Of a stretch of DNA of 64,000 bases, positions 1 through 10,960 are shown piece after piece; position 1 is the stretch's first letter, and every line of letters starts with the position of its first letter. Below the pieces are notes generated by a model. It searched no databases and was not told the origin of the DNA. It saw only the letters and a list, made by a program, of their open reading frames with translations. A program made the translations under genes and the position numbers. Source of the stretch: Agrypnia vestita (taxonomy: Eukaryota > Arthropoda > Insecta > Trichoptera > Phryganeidae). The stretch spans positions 1-64,000 of the forward strand of contig JADDOH010010218.1 of NCBI GenBank assembly GCA_016648135.1, given 5' to 3'.

Positions 1-70
1 GCATTCAAGCATGGAAATCCTTCCAAAGACATAGGGAACCTTTTTGTTGGCTTAAGTAGTTGGCGCCAGA
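1..70 (-). mobile_element. Start of internal region of an LTR retrotransposon, with primer-binding site
   Basis: Read on the minus strand, the LTR ends in CCTCA (71-75). Two bases follow, and then TGGCGCCAACTACTTAAG (68 down to 51), which has the TGG start and position expected of a tRNA primer-binding site. The body of the element would continue off the left edge. No gag or pol coding can be seen in the 50 remaining bases, so the clade (Gypsy or BEL) is not resolved. Confidence 0.55.
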
Positions 71-87
71 TGAGGTTAGGTGGTCGG

Positions 88-93
88 TTTATT
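88..93 (-). terminator. Poly(A) signal of the LTR
   Basis: AATAAA on the minus strand lies 13-18 bases before the LTR end and primer-binding site, the normal place for an R-region polyadenylation signal. Confidence 0.45.
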
Positions 94-790
94 GACGACC
101 CCGAGCAACAAGGAGGACCCCGCCTTTAAGGGGCCCTGCAGGGGCTTGTGCGGGTTCCACGCCCAAGTGCCGGCAATCATCCACCCCTCAGCCAGCTAGG
201 CTAACACAACCCAGATATCCCCAATCTTTAGTTAGATCTCCCCATTCTGTCCTTTACTCGTCATTCTGAAGCCACTTATTAAGCTGAATATACCGAGGTA
301 CTCGATTCATAAAGAGTTAGTTGTAGGCCGAGTGTGATGATTGCGCAATACCTACGCAATACAGTAATTATTATAATGCTACTAAGTAATTCATATAGAA
401 ATCCGTGTATTCAATTTTTAGCATAAACGGTATGAAATTCGCTTTGCATAAAATACATCCGTTTGGAACGGAGTTCTCGTACGATTGGAACCAATATAAC
501 ACAAGCAATCGTGATATTTAATTACACATAATTATTCCGAACTCAAATATTCTATTACTCAAATATAATATTAAAAATAAATACATTTCGATAGTGAAAA
601 TAATTAACCGTAATAGATAATATAAATGTGTTCCTTAGCTGTTACACAGTGGCGGTATGATCCTCTCTGGTACTGATGAATGGTAGATTCCTCCATACGT
701 CCGGGCAGCAACTCCGTCCGCAAATGCTGTTCTCCAAATGAAGTCTCTGGCAGTAGTCTCTCGGGCAGCGCTTCCGCTGGCAGGTCTGGT

Positions 791-834
791 CTCGAACTGA
801 AGGGGCTGAGTATATCGTTTTCGCTCCTTTTATA
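791..834 (-). promoter_or_regulatory. TATA box and initiator of the LTR promoter
   Basis: TATAAAAGGAG on the minus strand (834-824) is followed about 36 bases later by the arthropod initiator consensus TCAGTT (800-795). The spacing fits a polymerase II core promoter at the U3/R border of the LTR. Confidence 0.5.
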
Positions 835-1085
835 GTAATGATTTCACCATACCTCTGAAATCCACGCTAGTGCAGTGACTCATCCTATGCGCGATGACCT
901 CACCGCCGGCGCTCGCCATTGGCCGGATTCAGCCATCAGGACGGTCGCCTCCGGCTCAACCCGTCGAAAGGTAACGCGTGCCTGTGATTGGTCCGTTCGT
1001 TAAAATAAGAGTAAAGCACTCGCTACACGCGAGACTTGCTGTTCCGATTCATAAATAATAAAGGCTCATTCGCACCTACACACAA

Positions 1086-4000
1086 GGTCGAGTCTATTAG
1101 GATTGGCAAACGATCTTAATTTAACACAGAATTATATCTAAGAAATATTACTTGTATAGCTGAATATTCAATATTTTGTTAGCCTCTTGTAATACATAGA
1201 ATCTTAAGAAGAAATATATCAGGCTTTTACTTTTAAACGATTCCAAACAGAAGAAATATATTTTTGATGCCCATACTTGACTTTTTTGAATATTATTATT
1301 TTAAGATTTTCTAAATTTATTAAATCTATCTCTATGTCGACCATCACAAACTCTACAACATCCTTCCTCCAAATTTCAAAAATATTGAAAAGATTGAAGA
1401 GTTCAAAAAAAAAGATAAAAGTATGGCTAAATCAAGTCGATGCAGATAAATTAAAAGGAGTATTAAAAACTACGTAGAAATTTAAAAATAGAAAGTAAAT
1501 AGGTGTAAACTGGTCCGCCTCAGCACAGGAACCCCTAGTGAGGATTACTAAGAACACAAATATCAAAAATAACATTTTTATTTTATTTTTTATTTTTTTA
1601 TTTATTTAATTAATAATATATACATAATTTTTTTTTCTACAATCATACATAAATGTTTACAAATCGATATTTTTTGTGTGTGTATACCTCACCAAAAAGA
1701 ATTATATTCTTGTGTGTGGTGAGGGATAACCACTTACAATCAAAGATATAGGTAGTGTAATCTAATTATGTAACAATTGGGAGGAAAGAAAAGAAAATCT
1801 AATACATCAAATCTTAGTTAATAATACAGTATATAGAATAAGCAGTCAAGTAAACAATAATATAAATAATAAGCAGTCAAGAACTCAATCACAAAGTCAA
1901 TTCTATAATAATGAGAATCCATTAGGGTTCACGGGGGAATATGCAATCGAAAATATTCACCATCGTGCAAAATAAATTGGACAAATCATATAATTATACA
2001 GGTATCTTCATCGATTCGTGGGAAGTACTAGACGGTATCTCCAGACGAACAACCCGTATCAGAACCAAAAGAAAACGGGTCTGACCAAGCGGCCCCAAAC
2101 GGGTAAGAAGCCACTCACCGAATATACCTCAGATAGTCAGATCAAATGAATCTCCAAGTAATCCACCATGGGTGATCCAAGTAATCCACCACCATTATAC
2201 ATACATACTATTATATTAAATATGTACAAATTGTATCTGAATAGAACCTAATAAAAAAACAATAAAAAAAGTGTTTTTTTCTGGATGTGTTCAAAAGAAT
2301 TCATTTAAATATAAGATGCCTTTCTAATATTGTGTGTCAACAGAACAGACTGATCTCTCGCCTCAAAGATTTGTCGGCAATAATATGGTTATATTTTGTC
2401 ATATACGTACCTATATAATTTAGTTAACATTATTTGGTAGTGTTAATAGAAGTTATAGCCTAGAAGCATTTTTGCTGAAAATGTTGGCGGCAAAGGGGCT
2501 ACATTTAGTGCCCTGACTGCTACACTAGTATTTTACTTTATTATATAATATATAGCACACAGTATTTTTTTACGATTCAGTGGATGATGCATATTTTTTT
2601 AATATTATTATATAATGTTTTTAAATAACGTCATTTTTGACGGGTATAAAAAATAAGTCATATTGATTTAAAAATTTTCATTGTAAATCTTGTCTTTTAA
2701 TTTCGGGTGAATAACAGCTTTGTCACATTCTCACGATCCGTGATTCCTCAAATGTTGTTCCAACAAAGCGCTCCCAAGCGTCATCTCGCCAAGGGTATTA
2801 TTTCCCTGCGTCAAAACTGTCTGAAGATGAAGTAGCTGCCCTGGGATTATTGTCTGGGAGGCTGCGGTAGCTTTGTAAGGAGGGTTGAGAAGTCCTAGAA
2901 GCCTATTACAAAGGGATATTTTTTTGTAAAAAATAATTAAAGGTGGCCACTCCGTTCACATTTATGTGGATACCTACCTAAATTTAATTTAATTTCACAA
3001 TTCTTTCATCGAAATAATAATTTATATATTTAACAAGCCGGTTTCGGAAACAATTCTATGTGGGGGTGATAAAAAACATCGAAAGATAGTCTCTACGTTA
3101 ATGAATACATCTACAAATTAATGCAATTCACAAGAGCTTTTTGAAGTTTGGTTGGAAAAAATAGGACATCAGAATTTTTATCCCTTTTTCGTAAGGTTCA
3201 TTGACATTTGTGCGGTGAATTTTTAAAATTTTGAAATTTACGGTTTTTAAAAACATATTAAATTTTAGTGTAAACATATTGTATTTTAACTGTGTATTCT
3301 TCACTATACTCCTGGCTTGTTTTAGAGAACCTCTTTTATATTTAGCTTACTGTATACATTCTTTATATAAGCTTATACTTTAAATTGAATTTGAATGCAA
3401 TAATTATAAAACAATTTAATCTGGAACTCATTCTTAAAATTGTATTTATTGATTTGCGTTAGTTTTAATATTATTTTAAATTTATTTTATGATTATTAAT
3501 TATTAATTCATTACTTATTATTACTTTTTATTAAAAGTGTTTTGTGTAATCATATAATATTCAAAATATTCATAAAGTATTTACACTTTGTACTCTATTG
3601 TCGCTCTAGGACTATCTATTAGGGTCAATAATGGCCTGTTTTACTGTTTGTTAAAAAATAAAAAAAATTAAAAAGGATCTAAAATAACGTCTTAAGAAAA
3701 ACGACATTTTTTCATCAGAATTTATTTCTACAAATAACTGCAGAATTTAATTACTGAGTATATCAAGATTATGAAAAAGAAGTAGGTATCTCATATTTAT
3801 TTCTGCACAAATAAGCCGGTGGAATCAGGTGAATAGTAATATAATAATTTTATATTTATTTATTATATATAATAATTTTATATATCATACAGATAACTGT
3901 TAAAAGCGTAAATATACATGTCTTATTTTAACGCTTCTGGTAGTGCATTGGGGTGTATGGTGGCTTCATTCCAGATAAGGGTGGTGGAAGGGTTGTTCGT

Positions 4001-4548
4001 CGGTGGAGACTGTCATGACAAGGGTATCCGTTAACTAAAACACCTTTCAGAAAGTTTGTGTGCCCATTGAGACGAGGTTTAGAAAATTTAACACGAGAAT
4101 ACGGATTCATATGATTTGGTGGTTAATTGTTTGAAAGCTTTGCGTAAAATCTTATCGTATATTTTGTACGGCGCTACATAAGCTTCATTAAATGTTAACG
4201 CGTAAAAAAGTTTTTTAAAAAAATAAGACGATAAAATATAAAATATTAGTTAATATATAAATAAAATATCAACTTACTTAAGAAATATAAAAAAAATGGT
4301 CTTATTTATTTGGGCCAGAATTTAAATGTTAGTGTGACTGGCCTCGCTAGTCAAGGGGTCCTCTCTCTTTCTGTTCTTCTTCAGTTTGTTGACTTACAAT
4401 TTATGTTTTAAAAAACACTATTTAAAAAAAATATTTTATATATTCTGTTAATTTATTCAAGTTAAAAAGTTGGCAAATATGTATTTGAAAAAACCACTCA
4501 GAAAATATAAATTTTTTTAAGAACAGAATTTTTTAAAACATAAATTAT
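1086..4548. other. Anonymous AT-rich sequence
   Basis: No coding region is supported here. Near 1515-1545 a short segment ending in CCTAGTGAGG, followed by A/T-rich sequence, resembles the segment at 12900-12950, so both may be the 3' end of one retroelement. Near 2155-2190 an AAGTAATCCACCA unit is repeated twice. At 2630-2645 there is a GTCATTTTTGAC hairpin like those at Helitron-like ends elsewhere in the window, but the terminal CTAG is missing. A short GC-richer patch at 2735-2890 was not recognised. Confidence 0.4.
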
Positions 4549-4745
4549 ATGTTCTTACGTTTTCAAGGCCACTGGGGTATTTTGCCGTGTTTTTACGACC
4601 TTTCTGGCCGACATTTTGGATCCTATTGCAGGGTCCATCACACATCAGCCCTGATGATGGACCCTGCAATGCGATCCGAAACTTTGGCCAGAAAGGTTGT
4701 AAAACCACGGCATAATTCCCCAGAAGACACAAACCAGATAAATTA
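4549..4745. mobile_element. Foldback element F1, full palindromic copy
   Basis: Left and right halves are imperfect inverted copies meeting near 4650. The left half runs from GGGGTATTTTGCCGTG through CTTTCTGGCCGACAT to GCAGGGTCCATC; the right half returns as GATGGACCCTGC, TTTGGCCAGAAAGG and CACGGCATAATTCCCC. The same half-unit occurs at 17292-17440, 19890-20015, 39770-39890 and 51820-52075. The right arm carries a hammerhead-like core, described separately. No transposase is visible. Confidence 0.75.
4651..4694 (+). ncRNA. Hammerhead-ribozyme-like motif in foldback F1 (degenerate)
   Basis: CTGATGA (4651-4657) is followed by a stem II candidate GGACCC/GCGATCC around a TGCAAT loop (one mismatch and one bulge), then GAAA (4678-4681). 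The expected GTC cleavage triplet after GAAAC reads TTT here, so this copy is probably inactive. Related F1 copies keep GTC. The core order CUGAUGA, helix II, GAAA is that of hammerhead motifs known from Penelope-like elements. Confidence 0.45.
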
Positions 4746-4922
4746 TACGTCGAAAAACCGACAGATTTTGCAATAATTTTAATAAATGTAAGATAAGATA
4801 CTCGTTTACTTTGTAATATTATTGAGAAAAAAATACATCTTACTAGTCCATGTCTATACAGCCACGTAGGGCCTATAAAGTGGAACAATCTTATTCATTT
4901 TTAAAACATCATAATTTATTGA

Positions 4923-5880
4923 TTAAGGGGGGGTAAGGTTTTTAACTTTTTTTTTGCATTTTATTTTTAATTTTTTAAATGAATGTATAACATCGCAAGA
5001 ATATTGTGTCAAAATTTCAAGTTGATCGGAGCAAAATTGACGAAATTATGAACATTTGAGCGATACTCAGACTGATTTTCTATACCTGCTCGGGCAGCTA
5101 AGAGACGCGCTCACCTGAGGACTACCGGACGTGCTATTTGTATCGGAAGAGTTTTGCGTAGACAAGGACAAAAAGATGCTGATGGTGAAAGCTCTTTGCT
5201 GTGTGAACATGGCATCAACGATTATGTGTAAGTATAAAATAAGTGTTGAGTTTTATTTTGAATTTTACAGTGTGCAAAACTTTAAAGCGGTTCCCCCATC
5301 TCACGTTTTCAAATCGGTGTCCAATAACCTAACTTCAAAACTCTACTAATGAACTTGCACCGAGCCTTTTGAAATTAAAATTAACACTATTTCTGTCCAT
5401 AATTTACCAAGGTAAACGCTAGGATAATTTACAAGGTAACGCTGGAGCCTTTTTTTCAAATATGTTATTAATTTTTATTTTTTAATAACAAATTAGTCGA
5501 TATTTTTCGCAAAAAATCGCGTTTTTCCCTTCAAAGTGTTCCAAAAAATTGAAAAATTGAAATTTCAAAAAAGCCTCCCAGCGTTACCTGTGAAAATTTA
5601 TTATCTAACGAATGAACTTTGATTTTTTGATTTCAGATGATCTAGCACCAAGTTATGATGGACACCGCAATTCTACTTTTTTCCGAGACACGTCCGAATA
5701 ATTGCTGCCATTGCCGTATTTTTTAATATTTCGTCTTGAAAATTTTACACAATATTCTTCAAATGTCATAAATTAATGTACCATTAGTTTTAATAAAGAG
5801 ATTTTTACTGTGTCGTCACAAAAAATTCACAAAAACATGCCTTTTTTTGTACGAATTAACCTTACCCCCCCCCCCCTTAA
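4923..5880. mobile_element. TTAA-flanked DNA transposon derivative, copy 1
   Basis: TTAA flanks both ends (4923-4926 and 5877-5880). The 950-bp element begins GGGGGGGTAAGGTT and ends with the inverted AACCTTACC plus a C run. Subterminal sequences are also inverted-similar (GAATATTGTGT near 5000 and ACACAATATTC near 5750), giving long degenerate terminal inverted repeats. A TTAA duplication points to the piggyBac or Kolobok superfamilies; I cannot choose between them because no transposase catalytic domain is present. A second, inverted copy lies at 21902-22769. It is probably an internally deleted, non-autonomous element. Confidence 0.7.
5076..5349 (+). pseudogene. Candidate two-exon coding remnant inside the TTAA element, copy 1
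   Basis: A GC-rich frame is open from 5076 to a perfect donor GTAAGT at 5228. It encodes a basic stretch containing KRRAHLRTTGRAICIG and then RVLRRQGQKDAD. Splicing from 5227 to the acceptor TTTTACAG (ending at 5270) would remove 43 bases and continue in frame to TAA at 5347-5349. The second copy conserves the same arrangement, with replacements K to E, G to D and N to D in exon 1. No start codon is obvious and I do not recognise the family. An overlapping frame from 5131 that reads through the supposed intron is also open in both copies, so the reading frame is unsettled. A 43-base intron would be unusually short. Confidence 0.35.
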
Positions 5881-5929
5881 TTAATTTTGCTTATGTGAAC
5901 CTGATGAGTAAATTTTATGAGTAAATAAA

Positions 5930-6430
5930 ATGCAAGTAAAGCAAGAAAAAATTGTGAATTTTTTCGCTTTGCCAGAAGATCGCCGTAAAACCCGCGATCT
6001 GGATTTGCCGCGCCCTGTCGACGCGGTCACACTCACGCATCTTACGTCCCTACCGCGCACACGCAGGCTTTCCTCACATCATGATAGTTGTGATAAAACA
6101 TTTAATCTGCGGACATTGGGGTTTTAATGATTTAGATAATAAGCATGTACGTCGTTTACGCCGCTTGCTTTTTCCTGTTTTCCTGTTGCGTAACGTTGAT
6201 TTATCACGATGCGAGAGTGCGTCTCAAAGGTAAATGATTCGCCCATCAGTGAAAGACCTTCGTCGTATTATTGTGACTGCTCGCTTCCTCAATTTACCTG
6301 CGGATGCAGTTATTTATACAGCCATTCATAAATTAAGTGGCGTCGCACATTTAAAATCTGAGATCTCAGTCGACTGGCAGCGAAATCGTTCGCTGAATAT
6401 GCAGAAAAGACGAACTTCTCACAAATAATA
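5930..6430 (+). other. GC-richer island of unknown nature
   Basis: Sequence from about 5960 to 6430 is much richer in G+C than its flanks and holds two short frames (5930-6127 and 6234-6428, 65 and 64 codons) starting with ATG. The first begins MQVKQEKIVNFFALPEDRR; the second begins MIRPSVKDLRRIIVTARFL. I recognise neither. It starts 50 bases after the TTAA element and may be a decayed transposon or single-copy regulatory DNA. Confidence 0.25.
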
Positions 6431-6617
6431 ATTTTACTTTTCTTTTTTTACTTTATGATAAAAAATTTGGAAATTTTAATCCTGAAAGATTGATCAAAGT
6501 GACATCTTAGATCTTCAAGGTCTTGAAAATTCCCAAAATTCCGACAGAACCCTGGTTGGAATTATGCCAAGAAATAGATAAGTGGTTACAATTAAAAAAT
6601 AATTTAATAACAAGGAA

Positions 6618-6760
6618 GTATAGGACCACTATTTATTGAATTATCAATATATAAATGATTATTTTTGTTAACAGAGTGTTAGTTTAATTAGTATAAACCA
6701 CTACCAGATTTGAGGTCTACCGATTTCGAGATTTACCCGTCTCTTCGTCACTACAATGTT
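6618..6760 (-). mobile_element. Penelope-like element terminal remnant
   Basis: CCACTATTTATTGAATTATCAA near 6630 matches the arm of the PLE end at 26820-26842. It is followed on the minus strand by a hammerhead-like core. Both parts are characteristic of the pseudo-LTR region of Penelope-like retroelements. No RT or endonuclease coding is retained here. Confidence 0.45.
6710..6755 (-). ncRNA. Hammerhead-ribozyme-like motif in a PLE remnant
   Basis: On the minus strand the order is TGACGA (6750-6745, with G in place of the leading C of the core), stem II GAGA (6743-6740) pairing with TCTC (6731-6728), GAAA (6727-6724), then TCGGTAGACC. The last part matches GGTAGAC after the core at 36.49 kb. 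The first core base is mutated, so activity is doubtful. Confidence 0.5.
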
Positions 6761-7862
6761 CACAACACTATACACTACATCCATATTGTTTTAGTAACTT
6801 TTCACGAATATTTATCACATGCGTGTTAATCTTGTCAGAGACAAACATGCACTAACTAGCCTACAGAACGATCAGGAATTTACGAGGGAGAGAGAGTGAG
6901 AGGGGGCGGGGTCTAAAATGGGTGTTACCAAATCTTTTGTGAAAGTCAAATTGAACAAAGGGCTGTATGGAAAATTGATTTGGTTATTTATTAGAGGTGC
7001 TTTATTATTCACTTAATTAATTAATTTTAAATTTTTTTGCATATATTTATCTTTAGTTTTACTAACTTTAGTTCCATATTTGTTTTAGCTTTATTACACT
7101 ATTCAACTTGCATATAGATATATATAATTTTTTTATTAGTATCTATATTTCAAGTGATTATGATATTAAGACATATATATTTTAATTCGATTTTTTTTCA
7201 CAATTTATGCTAAGAAAAAGTCATGCTTCAATGTTCTCACTGCCCGTCCTTGTTTCCAGATAAGTGGGTTAGTTCTATTTTTAATAGCATTCAACTTACT
7301 TTGAAAATAATGAGAATTCACATGAGAAGTCACACGCCCTCCGCTTACACATCTTTATTTTTTAAATAAAATAATAGTTTATCAATAAAAGCATTAAACA
7401 ATTTATTTTTCATAACTCCACGATTACCACGTTTAATTGAGTTTAACCCCTCGCGAGTAAACGGGGAAAGTACTGTAATAGCAATTTAAAAGATTTTCTC
7501 TACTGAGGTAAATTATATGATATAAACGAAACATCCGTGGATTGCATTTTGAATTTTGCACGGACCTAATTGCATTGTATTGCACATTATCGAGTTTGAC
7601 TACTGGCCAGGGCGAGGGTTGCATTTAGGGACACAGTTCATTACAGTACATATTTGCATTCCCCCTCGTCTGGTCATACGTCTGCCAATAGAAAAACAGC
7701 CTCTCTCCAATGCAGGCTGTTTCAAAATTTTCCAATATGCCTTCTTGTTAGCAACATGGCGGTACCGTTTCAATTATGAATACATTTTTAAAATGTGCAT
7801 CTACGTCGGTACATAAAATAGTTTTATTCGGCGGCCGAAATATTTATATACGTATAATAAGA
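6761..7862. other. Anonymous sequence
   Basis: AT-rich DNA with a GC-richer part at 7550-7800. No family was recognised and no supported gene was found. A short purine-rich patch (GA-rich, 6880-6910) is present. Confidence 0.4.
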
Positions 7863-7891
7863 GCACGTCATTTTTGACGAGTTGTAGCTAG
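7863..7891 (+). mobile_element. Helitron-like 3' end
   Basis: A CGTCA-TTTT-TGACG hairpin (7866-7879) is followed 8 bases later by CTAG (7888-7891) and then T. A short hairpin a few bases before a CTRR terminus followed by T is the signature of Helitron 3' ends. The upstream extent is not resolved. Confidence 0.5.
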
Positions 7892-7917
7892 TTATTTATT
7901 ATAAAAAAAGTGTGGTA

Positions 7918-7991
7918 AGCGTGTTTTTCATTTAACGTTTTTTATGATCATTAAAGCGTGTTTTTCATTTAACGTTTTTTATGATCATTAA
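7918..7991. repeat. Perfect 37-bp tandem duplication
   Basis: A unit starting AGCGTGTTTTTCATTTAACG occurs twice without mismatch (7918-7954 and 7955-7991), just downstream of the Helitron-like end. Identity suggests a recent slippage or duplication event. Confidence 0.9.
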
Positions 7992-8065
7992 ATCGGTTAA
8001 AAAAATCTAAGCTATGATTCTCTACTAGAGGTTAATTATAATTTTATATTTTATTATTTGAGTTT

Positions 8066-8480
8066 CGAAGGTAACAGAATCTCTCACCAATATTTGATAG
8101 AGTAAAGAATGAAGATATAATATTAGGAATGAATGTAAAGCTGATCGTAGCATAATTCATAGAATAAAAACAGGATCGCTCAGGTGGTTTGGGCATGTTG
8201 AGCGAATGAATGAGGAAATAATGGTAAGAAAGATATACAATGCAAGTGTTGACGGCGCCAGAAAGAGAGGGCGACCGCGGAAGACGTGGCATGACCAGAT
8301 TAACCAGATGCTGGAAGATGGTCCCGTTAGAAGCCTCAACAACCGTCGAGCTTGTATGCGAAGATGTATGAATGTGGATGAGGCGAGAGTTGTATGTCAG
8401 GACAGAAGAGTATGGCGCTCTATCCTCTCTACCTACCCCCCACGGGGAAACGGCGTGACGGTAAGTTAGTTAGTTAGTTA
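8066..8480 (+). pseudogene. Non-LTR retrotransposon, C-terminal end of reverse transcriptase
   Basis: From about 8140 the frame reads IKTGSLRWFGHVERM (ending at 8208), then VRKIYNASVDGARKRGRPRK and TWHDQINQMLED, and closes near 8469. The LRWFGHVERM and RKRGRPRKTW motifs are the usual C-terminal tail of insect LINE reverse transcriptases. Upstream, FDRVKNEDI appears in another frame, so the remnant is frameshifted and 5'-truncated. The same tail recurs at 33940, 55415, 56890 and 62115, which defines one LINE family (A). The 3' end carries CCCCACGGGGAAACGGCGTGA, found in most of those copies. Confidence 0.8.
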
Positions 8481-8859
8481 TTTAATACTTTCGATGAGAG
8501 GTTTCGATATTCTCGAAACTCGAGTAGTAAAAAACTGATTTTACCCAATTTTATGATAACCATGAAAAATCTCCAAATCCATCATTAATATGCTATTTTT
8601 TTATCACTTTATATGATTTTTCTCCTCCAGAGCATTAAAAAAAACTATGTAATAGAGCATATTATAGAAGATTTGCGAGTGAGCCCTTAATATGCACGAT
8701 CTTCGTTATAGCTATATTTGCAGACACATAGGAAGAAATATGTAGGAATAAAGACATTCTTTGCAATGGTGCTAACGTAACGATTTTTTCTGAACATCCT
8801 ACAAACAATAAAAATAAGGGTTCACTGGCAGATTATTATTGTATCTGGTCTATTGTGAT

Positions 8860-9250
8860 TGGCTTTGTTTCCCAGGCTGCTTTAATCCACCTCACTGCTA
8901 CTTCACGGTCAACGCGGTTGACTACTTCAATTTCGACGGCAAATTACATAAATATTCATGAGAAATGCTTGCCTTGAGAGACATTAATGACACCATTAAA
9001 GGTTTTGATTATGTTTGAATGCTTTTTAATTGATAATAATAATTTTTGGTCAGCCTGTCATTTCCTCGGCGTCAGTCGAATGCATGCGCATATGCTATGC
9101 ACACCTGTATACATACATCTTCATAACGCTCCGGCGGGCGGTGGTTGGGGGGAGGGGAGGGGAGGTATCAATTAACATGGAACGAATTAATTGTGGTTTT
9201 GAGCGGGGAATAACCGCGTCAGTTACATCTCAATTAAGGTTAAACTGACA
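8860..9250. other. GC-richer, apparently single-copy island
   Basis: This stretch contains several TAATTG/CAATTA-like homeodomain-type cores, a G-rich run (9130-9165) and no recognised repeat. I could not support coding. It could be a regulatory element, but that is inference from composition only. Confidence 0.2.
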
Positions 9251-10508
9251 GAGAGGTACATTATACACTAATAATTATAAACATTGATGGTTCTATCGTA
9301 ATTATCAATCATATTTATAATTGGACGTGACTAAAAGACAATATTGTAACTGGTTTTTAACGATTTTGTTTTTTAAATGCGTAAATAATAACGTTAACAA
9401 AATTTTAATTGGATTATTTTGATTTAGGAAATTATTCTTTTAAATATTTATTGACGTACATTTTAATTTATAACTATTAATTTGAAACATAATTTATTGA
9501 TGTGACACGTATTCCGTGTTCGCATCTCTATTTAAAAAAAAATTTTTATTATATATGCGTCAATACGTATATTTTAATTTATAACTATTCTCTTGAAACA
9601 TATTACTTACTTATTATTATATATATGTACCTATTACATACTTATTATTACTTGATTGTCTATACATATACTTATTACCTGATGAATATGTACATTTTAT
9701 CACATAATTCTTTGTAAATGTATAATGTAATGATACTCGTCTCCTACACACGAGTTTATGACACTCATGTAGTAGAGAAACACCCATTCATAAGTAACTG
9801 TCACTACCTTGTAAAAAAAATGTATTTGTAAAAAAAATAATTTAAATAAATAAAATTAAAAAAATATCATACATAATTTATTGATGAACTTATTTTGTCT
9901 TCTATATTTGATCTGATAATGCCAAACAGATTATTGTTGGAAAAGTATTTCATTTCAAATTAAAATCGCAACTCTCCCAACAAAAATATAAAATCTCTTT
10001 GAAGTGTTTTTTGATATTAAAACAACGAATTCATTGAATTGAATTCACCAAAGCGTGCTTTAGCTTATTTGAATGGTATTTCAAATTATCGGACATTGTC
10101 GGAAAATGCAACGAATGTTTTCATCGAAAATTGCGTCATTTTATTTTCACTTGTACACAGGTAATGCCAACAAAAACACCGATTCTCGGCGCTTCATTTT
10201 TAAATGTTCAAATATTATGCGAATGTTTGTGGATGGGGATTTTATTGACTTTTTATCACTGAAATCTTTTTCAAAAAACACGACACGCGTTTTGCAATAT
10301 TTTTTATAACTTTTCCGTGTTCCGTTGAACAACCTAGTATTTACAATGATAAATGAATTCATGTCGTGACGATAGAAACGTGTTAGGAAGTGAACATTAC
10401 AAAAAAAAAACATTGAATAAATTTACCATTGACAATAACGCTACTATACGAGATGTAACTAGACAATATATCAGTATTCTTATTGTTAAAAATATATACT
10501 GGTCTATG
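9251..10508. other. Anonymous AT-rich sequence
   Basis: No genes or clear repeats. Near 9740-9870 a segment ends in poly-A-rich TAAATAAATAAA-like sequence and may be a retroelement tail; the family is unknown. Confidence 0.35.
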
Positions 10509-10891
10509 AAAGGAGTTAAAAAAATTTAAATATTGATTTTAAGGCGTATTGTAGTTTATAAATTAAATAATTAGTAAGAATATTATACTTCACTTTAAAA
10601 AGAATATTGCTTAATACTCGAAATTAAAAATATAGTGGTATCATTACCATCTGCGAAATCTATGTATACTTTTTCATGAGAAGGACTACATATGTCTCTA
10701 GCAAGACTAGTCTAGAAAAGGAATTTAAAAAAAATTAAATATTGATTTTAGGCGTATTTTAGTGTACATGTCATTCATTCATTAAAAGGAATATTGCTTA
10801 ATAATCCACATTAAAAATACAGAGGTATCATTGCCATCTGAGTAATCTATGTTTACTTTTTCATGATAAGGATTATAAATGTCTCTAGCAT
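10509..10891. repeat. Diverged tandem duplication, about 200 bp unit
   Basis: Unit 1 (10509-10703) and unit 2 (10717-10891) share ATATTGATTTTA-GGCGTATT near their starts, GAATATTGCTTAATA in the middle, and GGTATCATT-CCATCTG then CTTTTTCATGA near their ends. Differences and small indels show that the duplication is old. No coding is seen. Confidence 0.8.
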
Positions 10892-10960
10892 AATCCCTTC
10901 AAATTTATGGAAGGTTTGAATTTGGAACATATATACAACATTCAAAAATTTGATAATATG

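Larger units (their letters stand above)
71..1085 (-). mobile_element. Long terminal repeat of a minus-strand LTR retrotransposon
   Basis: A GC-richer block of about 1 kb has the full signal order of an LTR when read right to left: TATA box (834-824), initiator TCAGTT (800-795), poly(A) signal AATAAA (93-88), terminal CCTCA (75-71), and a primer-binding site two bases further on. The upstream edge is uncertain. I placed it at TGTGTAGG near 1085, but no target duplication or matching second LTR lies in the window. Other readings are a solo LTR or an unrelated promoter, although the primer-binding site and poly(A) signal argue for an LTR. Confidence 0.55.

Noticed and set aside
3928..4110. 60-codon minus frame with FLKGVLVNGYP, resembling a fragment of a PLE reverse transcriptase
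   Set aside because: The similarity is too short and I could not confirm any adjacent RT motif.
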